Assembly: GCA_018402545.1 (NCBI GenBank)
Contig: JAGYIL010000001.1
Location: 1,798,001-1,862,000, forward strand
From: Saccharospirillum sp.
Lineage (GTDB): Bacteria; Pseudomonadota; Gammaproteobacteria; Pseudomonadales; Natronospirillaceae
DNA length: 64,000 nt
Reading direction: 5' to 3'
In this document: piece by piece, positions 54,290 through 61,762 of the stretch
Position numbering within the stretch: position 1 is the stretch's first letter
How the letters are laid out: every line of letters starts with the position of its first letter
Notes under the pieces: model-generated
Seen by the model: only the letters and a program-made list of their open reading frames with translations
The model's database searches: none
Told to the model about the DNA's origin: nothing
Program-made: the position numbers and the translations under genes

Positions 54290-54383
54290 GGAAGGCGGGG
54301 TGATCAGTGAGTGGTTGGTACATTAACAGGGAAATGTTGCAGTTTGGTGAAGGGAAAGGGTGAAAGGCGCAGGACATTCACGG

Positions 54384-54410
54384 ACGCGAAACAACAAGAG
54401 ACGCGACACA
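54384..54410 (+). repeat. 27-nt repeat left of brnTA
   Basis: Starts ACGCGAAACA and contains AAGAGACGC. It matches 23 of 27 positions with the copy at 55160-55186 on the other side of brnTA. Confidence 0.6.
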
Positions 54411-54496
54411 TAGACTGACTTTTTGGAGGGTTGGGCGTCTTTTCGCGTTTTTCGTTCCCTTTTGGGTTGCGTCAGTCGGTGTTCTTCGCTCCTTCC

Positions 54497-54523
54497 TGTA
54501 TTGCGTCAGTTAGTGTTCCGCGT
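54497..54523 (-). repeat. 27-nt repeat, inverted copy near the brnT promoter
   Basis: The reverse complement begins ACGCGGAACAC and ends GACGCAATACA, related to the flanking direct repeats. The rest of the 54290-54605 gap holds only AT-rich presumptive promoter sequence. Confidence 0.5.
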
Positions 54524-54605
54524 TGTTCAATGTCTCTCAGGTTTTCTTTTTCTACCGATCTGCTATGCTTTTGCGTAGGTACAATGTTATTACAAGGAAA
54601 GGTGA

Positions 54606-54890
54606 GTGCACTTTGAATGGGATGATCAAAAAAGCCAGATGAATGCTCGTAAACACGGTGTATCTTTTGAATTGGCCAAAGAGGTGTTTGCAGACCCTCT
54701 TCATGTCGCGCGGTTAGATCACCGTTACAGTTATTTTGAAGAGCGTTGGATTACCTTGGGCAGTACAAAAAACAGGCAAATCTTGGTTGTCGCTAATGTT
54801 TTCTTCACAGATGAAGGTGAAGAGGTTGTTCGCATCATCAGTGCAAGAGAGGCGAATCGCAGTGAGAGGGCATTCTATGAGAACACTTGA
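54606..54890 (+). CDS. brnT: BrnT-family toxin
   Basis: 94 residues, HFEWDDQKSQMNARKHGVSFELAKEVF...RWITLGSTKNRQILVVANVF...VVRIISAREANRSERAFYE. This is the complete BrnT pattern (RelE-like RNase fold; catalytic R/K/E residues in the family). GTG start with AGGAAAGG upstream. It overlaps the antitoxin gene by 14 nt. Confidence 0.92.
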   Translation: MHFEWDDQKSQMNARKHGVSFELAKEVFADPLHVARLDHRYSYFEERWITLGSTKNRQILVVANVFFTDEGEEVVRIISAREANRSERAFYENT

Positions 54891-55131
54891 GCAAAGGGCA
54901 GCGTTGGACGATTTTGAGCTGGAGGCCGATTACGATTTCTCGAGCGGCGTTCGGGGTCGTTTTTATTCCGCTAAAAAAGTATCCACCACTATCCGCCTGG
55001 ATAACGATGTCGTGTTGCTATTGAAGAAACAAGCTGCAGAAAAACACATTGGTTACCAGACCCTGATTAACACCATACTCCGCGATTATTCCATGCACTC
55101 TGTGCACGGTTCAGAGCGGGAGAAAACGTAA
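54877..55131 (+). CDS. brnA: BrnA-family antitoxin
   Basis: 84 residues from the ATG at 54877 (GAGAGGG 6 nt upstream). The frame opens earlier at 54736, but that is inside brnT. LEADYDFSSGVRGRFYSAKK is the toxin-binding segment. STTIRLDNDVVLLLKKQAAEKHIGYQTLINTILRDY is the ribbon-helix-helix DNA-binding domain, C-terminal as usual in BrnA. Confidence 0.92.
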   Translation: MRTLEQRAALDDFELEADYDFSSGVRGRFYSAKKVSTTIRLDNDVVLLLKKQAAEKHIGYQTLINTILRDYSMHSVHGSEREKT

Positions 55132-55159
55132 GTCATTAAGATACGTAGAACATTAAAAA

Positions 55160-55186
55160 ACGCGAAACATGAAGAGACGCAATACA
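55160..55186 (+). repeat. 27-nt repeat right of brnTA
   Basis: Direct repeat partner of 54384-54410, starting ACGCGAAACA. It lies 28 nt after the brnA stop. Confidence 0.6.
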
Positions 55187-55253
55187 ATGATCGAGGTGGA
55201 ACAGGAACTGACGTTTTGATGGGGTGAGCATTTTAACCCAGGCGTTGCCATTA

Positions 55254-55373
55254 GTAGGAAACCAGCTCTCTGGGTGGCGGGGAGGATAATTAACCGGTGG
55301 AATTGGCCTTTTGGGCTGTGGGTTTATTCACCGGCCTAGATGCTCCCTGTCGCCCAGGGGACTGGCCTCCCAC
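55254..55373 (-). repeat. Palindromic repeat, copy 7
   Basis: Full-length, reverse orientation, between brnTA and the kinase-fusion gene. Confidence 0.85.
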
Positions 55374-55395
55374 GGGTGTAGTTGTTTTGTCTTTA

Positions 55396-55466
55396 GTAGG
55401 AAGCCAGTCCTCTGGGTGACGGGGAGGATAATTAACCGGTGAAATTGGCCTTTTGGGCCGTGTTAT
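55396..55466 (-). repeat. Palindromic repeat, half copy 8
   Basis: 142 bp after copy 7. Its truncated inner end reaches the TAA stop of the kinase-fusion gene, so the element may have set that gene's 3' end. Confidence 0.7.
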
Positions 55467-57652
55467 TCAACCCAACCTCGGTACACATAAACCGGGTTAC
55501 CATTCAGGTCTATTTTGTCGCCAGGTTTAACCGCCAGGGGGTTGCCGGTTAGGTCGGTCACCCGCGTTATGTCAGCGCCCAGTGTTACCTGGCTGCCGCT
55601 CAGGGAATACACCAGGCTCACCCGGTCGAAATGCCACCAGATCGTGCCGTGTTTTTCTTCTCGCCCGCGAAACGTCTCATTCGCCATGGTTTGGTGAAAA
55701 TGCACCAGCGCAGGCCAGCCCGGGCGTTCACGCCAGCCGTTCAGGTCGTCTATCAGCCCGAAGCCGGGGTGGGAGAGGCGCCACCACCAAATGCGCTCGG
55801 TGGTGCCCGAACACAGGGCAATGAGTGCATAGCGAATCATGTAGGCCGCGCTTTCCTGCTCGCTCACGTGCAACGGGCTCTCGGGTTTGCCCAGGGGCCG
55901 GTAGGCACCGGCCAGGGGCGAGTAGTCGCCGGTGTTGTGCAGCGGCCAGTTCACTTCGGTTATGTAGAAACCGGCTTTGCCGTAGGTGTCGGCCAGTGCT
56001 TTGGCGTACAGGCATTTCTCTAGGGTGGAAAAGCCGCTCTGGGCGTTTTCCGGCGCGCCGCGGCGGTCTACGTAGAGGTGGTTCGAAAGCGCATCGACGG
56101 GTTCACCCGCCGCATCCAGTAACGGCGGGTAGTATTGGAATTCAAAGTCGTTCACCGCCGGGCCCAGAAAGGTGAGGTGCGGGTAGCGGGCTTTGAGCTC
56201 GCTCACCCCCTGCCAAATGCGCGACATCTCTTCCAGGTTCCAGAACCCCCATTTCACCCGGTTGACGGCATGGCCAATTTCAACGCAGTGCAGGTAGGGC
56301 TGGGTGGCGGTGACGGTGTCGTGAACAAAGGCTTGCCAGCGCGCCGGTTCAATCACCGCCAGGCGGGATTGCACCAGCCCAAGGGAGACCTCGTGGCCGG
56401 CATCGGCCAGTTGTTTCACGGCTTCAATGCAGCGCTGCAAGTGCGCTTCGCCCAGGTGAAAATACACCCGCAGGAATACTGGCAGACCGGGGGTTGCGCC
56501 TAGCTGGCTGAGTTGTTGCGGCCAGTGGTCGTCTACATCGAGGCAAACGCCCAGCCTGGTAGCCATGGGTACCGGCCGGGTAAAGGCGGCCGCTTTCAGC
56601 TGTTTGTAGTGGCGGCGTATGGCCGGCGCGCGGCGCAGGTTGGCCGAAAGCGTGGGCCAGAGGTCTCGTTTTGTGCGCCAGCGGGCCCGGTCTTTCCCCT
56701 TAAGCATTACCGAGGGCTGTGCCGATTTTGAATCCCACAGCCACACATCCCGCTCGCTGGGCTGACCGGTCGATACCGTTTTGTTGGCGGGTTGTGCGGC
56801 AGGGGCAAGCCATTGTTTAAGCGTGCGTATGGGGTGGCGCCATTTTCGTGACCGCTGGTGCAGCAGGAAACGCGCCCGGTACCGGTCGGCCCACTTTTGG
56901 AACTCTGGTGGAATGGGGCCGTCGTTCCAGTAAATGTGCCGGAAAATCTGCAGAAAATGAGACGGGATTTTCATGCGTTCCATGTCTTCGGCCCGCTCTC
57001 GCAGGCTGGGGTCGGCTTTCAACCGGCCGCGGTTCAGGTCGATAAACGCCGGTTGCGACCACTCGGCCGGCCCGGTGCGCTGCATCAGGATGTTTTGCGG
57101 GCCCAGGTCGCCGTGAATAAACCCACTGTCGTGCATGGTTCGAATGGCGTTGGCGCTGAACCGTAGCAGTTTAATAAAGTCTTCTGCGTAGGGGCGTTCG
57201 CGCAGCAGGTAGGTCATCTCGGAGTAAAGATCGGTCGAATCGGCGATGTACCGGGTAATCAGGTAACTCTCGATCAGCCGGTCGCCTTCCCAGCGCTCCA
57301 TATAGCCTATGGGCTCTGCTACCGCTGCACCCTGCGCATACAGGTGCTTGCTGAAGGCATGGGCCCGCGCGGCTTTGCTGCCACGCTTGCGGTACAGCTT
57401 GGCGCGCAGTGCATCGGGCTGTTTAAAGGCTTTGATGCACACCGCTTCTGCGCTGGGGTTTAGCGGGTCATCGAGCCGGTAAACGCGGTTGCGCTGGCGG
57501 TACAGTAAGTCGGCCTCCTGGCTTTGCAGCCGGGTGTTCAAACCTGCCAGCCAGTGTTGCACGGTATCGGTCGCGTAACGTTGCTCAACTTCACCTTCGT
57601 AACCCGGCAAGTTGAGTGTGGTAAGCGGCGTGTAGGCTGGTGGTTGTGTCAT
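55463..57652 (-). CDS. WaaP/Kdo-kinase-like protein fused to a glycosidase-like domain
   Basis: 729 residues in two parts. Residues about 1-270 form a lipopolysaccharide-kinase domain: CIKAFKQPDALRAKLYRKRGSKAARAH, catalytic loop HGDLGPQN (about 180-187) and metal-binding FIDLNRG (about 202-208). Residues about 345-700 look like a clan GH-A TIM barrel: VFLRVYFHLGEAHLQ, CVEIGHAVNRVKWGFWN (about 452-468), ITEVNWPLHN (nucleophile Glu near 563), IWWWRLSHPGFGL. At the usual Asn-Glu acid/base site the sequence has His-Ala, so the barrel may not hydrolyse sugars. It may serve to bind the core oligosaccharide. Divergent from the phosphatase gene at 57795. Confidence 0.75.
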   Translation of the reverse strand: MTQPPAYTPLTTLNLPGYEGEVEQRYATDTVQHWLAGLNTRLQSQEADLLYRQRNRVYRLDDPLNPSAEAVCIKAFKQPDALRAKLYRKRGSKAARAHAFSKHLYAQGAAVAEPIGYMERWEGDRLIESYLITRYIADSTDLYSEMTYLLRERPYAEDFIKLLRFSANAIRTMHDSGFIHGDLGPQNILMQRTGPAEWSQPAFIDLNRGRLKADPSLRERAEDMERMKIPSHFLQIFRHIYWNDGPIPPEFQKWADRYRARFLLHQRSRKWRHPIRTLKQWLAPAAQPANKTVSTGQPSERDVWLWDSKSAQPSVMLKGKDRARWRTKRDLWPTLSANLRRAPAIRRHYKQLKAAAFTRPVPMATRLGVCLDVDDHWPQQLSQLGATPGLPVFLRVYFHLGEAHLQRCIEAVKQLADAGHEVSLGLVQSRLAVIEPARWQAFVHDTVTATQPYLHCVEIGHAVNRVKWGFWNLEEMSRIWQGVSELKARYPHLTFLGPAVNDFEFQYYPPLLDAAGEPVDALSNHLYVDRRGAPENAQSGFSTLEKCLYAKALADTYGKAGFYITEVNWPLHNTGDYSPLAGAYRPLGKPESPLHVSEQESAAYMIRYALIALCSGTTERIWWWRLSHPGFGLIDDLNGWRERPGWPALVHFHQTMANETFRGREEKHGTIWWHFDRVSLVYSLSGSQVTLGADITRVTDLTGNPLAVKPGDKIDLNGNPVYVYRGWVE

Positions 57653-57794
57653 GCGGTCAGGGGCTGGCAGCGTGTTAAAGGCGGCCGCGAAGCATACCCG
57701 AGAAGGGCGTTTCAGGCAAAAATCAACGGTAGGAAAGCCGGGCGGGTTTGAGTACCATACGCCCGTTTGAATTTATCGGGTTACCCACCTTTTC

Positions 57795-58505
57795 ATGCCA
57801 GCTACCAAAACAGGCAAAACCTCTTTGATGTCACGCTGGCGAGCCGTCTGGCCGGGGCAGATGCACCGGCCCCTGGCGCGTATGGCGGCCTGGGCCGATT
57901 TACTGGTGGTAGACTTGGGGCTGCTGCGCATGCCGGTGAACCGGCCTTTTCAGGTGGCACCGGGGGTGTGGCGCTCGAATCAGCCAACGCCCTGGCGCTT
58001 GAGGGCGCTGGCACGCCGTGGTTTCGGCACGGTGATCAATCTGCGGGGCGAAGGCCACAGTGGTGGCTTTCATCTGGAGCAATACCACGCCGCGCAGTTG
58101 GGGTTGCACCTGCACAGCATGAAACTCAGTTCACGGCGCCCGCCAACCCTGGAACACCTGGAAGCCCTGCTGAACCTGTTCGAAACGGCTCCCAAACCGA
58201 TGCTGTTTCATTGCAAGTCGGGCGCAGACCGCGCTGGTCTGGTGGCCGCTTTGTATCTTATTTACCTCGGCAGGCCGGCGGCTGAAGCGAAAGCGCAGTT
58301 GTCTTTGCGCTTTTTGCATATTAAAAGTGCCTCGACCGGGATGATGGATTTTTTCATCGAGTCCTACGAGAAGGCTAACCTGGCTACCGGCATCTCATTC
58401 GAAGATTGGATGCGCACCGGGTACGATCGAACCGAGATGATCCGGCAGTTTAAAGCCCGGCCTGGCAGCAACTGGCTGGTCGACCGATTGTTACGTCGCG
58501 AATAA
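57795..58505 (+). CDS. Dual-specificity/tyrosine phosphatase-like protein 1
   Basis: 236 residues. FHCKSGADRAG (about 138-148) is the HCx5R active site of cysteine-based phosphatases, preceded by GFGTVINLRGE. It is paralogous to 61055-61762 (shared KAQLS-RFLH and an -RRE end). Cytosolic by sequence; a tyrosine phosphatase of exopolysaccharide kinases or a phosphoinositide- or sugar-directed phosphatase are both possible. It is the first gene of a plus-strand operon of six, divergent from a kinase gene. Confidence 0.82.
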   Translation: MPATKTGKTSLMSRWRAVWPGQMHRPLARMAAWADLLVVDLGLLRMPVNRPFQVAPGVWRSNQPTPWRLRALARRGFGTVINLRGEGHSGGFHLEQYHAAQLGLHLHSMKLSSRRPPTLEHLEALLNLFETAPKPMLFHCKSGADRAGLVAALYLIYLGRPAAEAKAQLSLRFLHIKSASTGMMDFFIESYEKANLATGISFEDWMRTGYDRTEMIRQFKARPGSNWLVDRLLRRE

Positions 58506-58524
58506 GCTTACAGGAACCCGATGT

Positions 58525-59427
58525 ATGAAATGGCTATTACGCAACTGGGAAGAACAACTGGTGGCCGGGCTCGACCGCCTGCTGGGCTTCCCGCGTGAGC
58601 GCAAGCGGTTTTTGAAAGCCCATGGTTACCCGTTGAACCTAAAAAACCCGACGTCGTTCAACGAAAAAATCTGCTGGAAAAAAATATACGATCGTAACCC
58701 GCTGCTGCCGGTTATTGCCGATAAATACCGGATGCGCGATTACGTAAAAGAGGTGTTGGGTACCGAAGCCGCCGAGCGTATTTTAATTCCCTTGCTGGCG
58801 GTGGCTAGCCGCCCTGAAGATCTGGATTTCGACGCGCTGCCCAATCAATTTGTGGTTAAGTCTAACCATGGGTCGGGTAATAACCTCATTGTGAAAGACA
58901 AGTCGTCATTCGATGTGGCGGCTTTCAACAAGCAGGCAAACGCCTGGTTGCGTGAGCCGTATGGCATTCGAAATCACGAGTGGGCATACACCCATGTAGC
59001 GCGCAAAATAATGGTCGAGCAACTGTTGCTGGATGCATCGGGTGGCATTCCCGCCGACTACAAGTTCTGCATGGTTCACGGCCAGTGCGAATTTATTAAG
59101 CTCGATAACGACCGCTTTAACGACTTCACCTCAACTTTATACGATTCCCGCTGGAATAAACTGGATGTTCGCTGGCGCAGGCCCCAGGCAGCCTACACAG
59201 AGCCGCCGAAACATCTGAAAGAGATGTTGGCGGTAGCAGAAAAACTGTCAGAAGCGCTCGATTTTATAAGGGTGGATTTTTATGTGCTGGGCGACCGGTT
59301 CTACGTCGGAGAACTGACGAACTACCCGGTGAGAGGTCGCGGCAAATTCACACCCACCCAGTTTGATATTGATTTGGGCAGAAAGTGGCACCTGGGCAAG
59401 CAACAGGGTGTTCACGATGGCCGCTAG
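58525..59427 (+). CDS. TupA-like ATP-grasp protein
   Basis: 300 residues, KNPTSFNEKICWKKIYDRNPLLPVIADKYRMRDYVKE...FVVKSNHGSGNNLIVKDK...DYKFCMVHGQCEFIKLD...LDFIRVDFYVLGDRFYVGELTNYP. This is the TupA-like ATP-grasp family found in surface polysaccharide loci, thought to form amide or similar linkages on sugars. Metal/ATP residues (D-x-Y and E in GELT) are present. RBS AGGAA; it starts 20 nt after the phosphatase stop. Confidence 0.82.
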   Translation: MKWLLRNWEEQLVAGLDRLLGFPRERKRFLKAHGYPLNLKNPTSFNEKICWKKIYDRNPLLPVIADKYRMRDYVKEVLGTEAAERILIPLLAVASRPEDLDFDALPNQFVVKSNHGSGNNLIVKDKSSFDVAAFNKQANAWLREPYGIRNHEWAYTHVARKIMVEQLLLDASGGIPADYKFCMVHGQCEFIKLDNDRFNDFTSTLYDSRWNKLDVRWRRPQAAYTEPPKHLKEMLAVAEKLSEALDFIRVDFYVLGDRFYVGELTNYPVRGRGKFTPTQFDIDLGRKWHLGKQQGVHDGR

Positions 59428-60427
59428 TAACGGGCCTGAAATAGACGCCGTTGTCACCTGGGTGAACGGGGAAGACCCGGCTCATCGTGCCAAGCTGAAT
59501 GCCTACCTCGAATCTATTGGGCATCGGCCAAAGGTGGCCGATGCCCGGCGGTATCAGGAAACGGGGGAGTTTGCTTACTGCATTGCCTCGCTGTTGAAGT
59601 TTGCTCCCTGGCTACGAAAAATACACATCGTTGCTGACGCTCAGGAACCGGCGTTTATGGCGGCCATACGTCAGTCGCCCTGGCGCGACAAAGTCGTGAT
59701 CGTCGATCATGCCACCTTGTTTGCCGGGCATGAACACTGCCTGCCAACCTTCAATATTCGGTCTATTAAATCTATGTTCTGGAATATTCCAGACCTGGCC
59801 GAACACTTTGTATTCCTGAATGACGATTTTATGCTGATGCGGCCCGTTCAACCCGGCCACTGGTTTAACCAAGGCAGGGTGGTATTGTCTGGCCGGTGGC
59901 AACCGCAACGGCCGGGGCTCGTTTTGCGGCAGGTGTTCGGCAGCGGCCGTGGGGCAGATGAGCGGCCGGGCAACCACCAGGCACAGGCTTACTCGGCCTG
60001 GTTGGCGGGTTACCGGTTTCGCTATTTGAAGGTGCCGCACAAGCCACACCCCTTGTTGAAGTCGGTGTTGGCTTCGTATATGGCAGCTCATCCAGCGAAG
60101 CTGGCGCGCAATATCAGCTTTCGGTTGCGCAATGGCTCGCAGTTTCTGGCCGACTCGCTGGTGAATCATCTGGCCATGAAGCAGGGTAAGGCCGAGGTTA
60201 ATAACCAGGTTGCGACCCTGCGGTTCAAACCGGCCGACTATCGCCAGCCTCGGCTGAACGACCTATTGAAACGCATCGAGACCGACCCGACCATTCTGTA
60301 TGCGTGTTTCCAGAGCCTGGAGAGTATGGACGATTCAACCCGACACACCTTCTTTAGCTGGCTCGACCAGTACATCGGCCACCCAGAGGCGCTGTTTGCC
60401 AGTGGCGAAGTTGGTGAACCATTGTGA
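59417..60427 (+). CDS. Stealth-family sugar phosphotransferase
   Basis: 336 residues from the ATG at 59417. The frame opens at 59363, but CAGGGTG and the position of motif 1 favour this start. Stealth CR1 IDAVVTWVNGEDPAHRAKLN; CR2 ARRYQETGEFAYCIASLLKFAPWLRKIHIVAD and HFVFLNDDFMLMRPV; CR3 near HKPHPLLKSVL. These enzymes transfer hexose-1-phosphate to build phosphodiester-linked glycans. Overlaps the ATP-grasp gene by 11 nt. Confidence 0.88.
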   Translation: MAASNGPEIDAVVTWVNGEDPAHRAKLNAYLESIGHRPKVADARRYQETGEFAYCIASLLKFAPWLRKIHIVADAQEPAFMAAIRQSPWRDKVVIVDHATLFAGHEHCLPTFNIRSIKSMFWNIPDLAEHFVFLNDDFMLMRPVQPGHWFNQGRVVLSGRWQPQRPGLVLRQVFGSGRGADERPGNHQAQAYSAWLAGYRFRYLKVPHKPHPLLKSVLASYMAAHPAKLARNISFRLRNGSQFLADSLVNHLAMKQGKAEVNNQVATLRFKPADYRQPRLNDLLKRIETDPTILYACFQSLESMDDSTRHTFFSWLDQYIGHPEALFASGEVGEPL

Positions 60428-61062
60428 TTCTTGATCCCGTTACGCTTACAAGCCAAACGCCGTTGCTGAACAGCAAGACCCGCTGGGTCTATGAGCACCC
60501 GGATTCCAGAGACGTTCTGATTAAAGTGCACATGAGCCGATTGGGCCAGAAGCCCGCGCAGGGGCTCAAAGGTTGGTTTGCGCGGCAGGAAGACCATTTC
60601 ATGTACACCACCGGCATGCTGCGGGAGCTGAAGCAGTTTGTTGAATCCCGCTATCGGGACTACGGTGACATTGTGCACCACATTGCTCCGGTTTACGGCG
60701 TTGTCGATACGGATTTGGGCCTCGGTTTGCTGGTCGCTGCCGCTCGCGATGCCGAAGGCAACCTCGCGCCTACCGTACGCAAACTGATGCAGCACCGTGC
60801 CATGACGCCCCCCCGGCAACATAAACTGGAGCAGGTGCTGCAGGCCATCGAGAAGACCGATCTGGTAATTGGTGACTTGAACGCGGAGAACATTGTTCTG
60901 CAGGGGGCCGGTGGAGAAGACGAACGTTTTGTCATTATCGACGGGCTGGGCGAGCGGACCTGGATCCCCACGCAAAGCCTGGTGAAAGCCGTGGGCAGGC
61001 GCAGAAAGCAGGCGTTTGTGGCTAAAATGCGACGCCGTTTGGCAGGCTTGGCGCATGGCTGA
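60424..61062 (+). CDS. YrbL-like kinase-fold protein
   Basis: 212 residues. WVYEHPDSRDVLIKVHM is a lysine-bearing N-lobe strand, VIGDLNAENIVL the catalytic loop with Asp and Asn, and FVIIDGLGE the metal-binding Asp. The pattern matches the YrbL (PhoP-regulated) family of small kinase-like proteins. GTG start coupled to the Stealth stop (GTGA). Probably phosphorylates a lipid, sugar or protein of the LPS pathway; the substrate is unknown. Confidence 0.78.
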   Translation: MILDPVTLTSQTPLLNSKTRWVYEHPDSRDVLIKVHMSRLGQKPAQGLKGWFARQEDHFMYTTGMLRELKQFVESRYRDYGDIVHHIAPVYGVVDTDLGLGLLVAAARDAEGNLAPTVRKLMQHRAMTPPRQHKLEQVLQAIEKTDLVIGDLNAENIVLQGAGGEDERFVIIDGLGERTWIPTQSLVKAVGRRRKQAFVAKMRRRLAGLAHG

Positions 61063-61762
61063 CTCGTACTTCGACCGTAAGCTGAAGAGTATGCGCCGCT
61101 ACGTGGCGGCCCATTTCGACCGGCCGGGCGCACGGGCCATTGCCTGGTTCGATGCCATGGTGATCGACCACGGCATGCTGCGGCCACTGTGGAACCGCCC
61201 GAAACCCTTCACGGCGAATGCCTGGCGGGGCAATCAGCCCAGCGCAGGCCAGGTGCACCGCATGGCCCGGGAAGGCATGCGCACCATCGTGAGTTTGCGT
61301 GGGTTAGGGAACATAGGTGCTTCGCTGTTTGAAGTTGAAGCGGCCGAGCAGGCGGGCGTTAACCTGATTTCATTTCGCATGTCATCGCGCGGGGCGCCCA
61401 AGCCAGAGCGTGTGAACGAGCTGATTGAGCTGATGCTCAGCGTTGAAACACCGGTGTTGTTTCACTGTAAATCCGGTGCGGATCGCTCGGGGTTTGCCGC
61501 CGGGGTGTATTTGCTGGCGACCGGGCAGGGCACGGTAGACGATGCCAAGGCGCAGCTTTCCTGGCGGTATTTGCATTTTAAAGGCGCAAAAACCGGGCTG
61601 CTGCATGAGTTTTTTTGCGAGTTCGAACGGTACACTGCCACCACTGCCATTGAGTTCAGGCAATGGGTGACCGATGTGTACGACCCGCAGCAATTAGAGC
61701 GTAATTTCAAACCCGGCGGCTTTGCCAGTTGGGTTGTCGACAAGGTGTTAAGGCGTGAATGA
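61055..61762 (+). CDS. Dual-specificity/tyrosine phosphatase-like protein 2
   Basis: 235 residues from the ATG at 61055, which overlaps the YrbL-like stop by 8 nt. FHCKSGADRSG (about 136-146) is the HCx5R active site; GMRTIVSLRGLGN precedes it. Paralogue of 57795-58505 with the same length and a shared VVDKVLRRE-type end. Flanked by a kinase-like gene on one side and the ABC exporter on the other, with which it overlaps by 8 nt. Confidence 0.82.
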   Translation: MADSYFDRKLKSMRRYVAAHFDRPGARAIAWFDAMVIDHGMLRPLWNRPKPFTANAWRGNQPSAGQVHRMAREGMRTIVSLRGLGNIGASLFEVEAAEQAGVNLISFRMSSRGAPKPERVNELIELMLSVETPVLFHCKSGADRSGFAAGVYLLATGQGTVDDAKAQLSWRYLHFKGAKTGLLHEFFCEFERYTATTAIEFRQWVTDVYDPQQLERNFKPGGFASWVVDKVLRRE

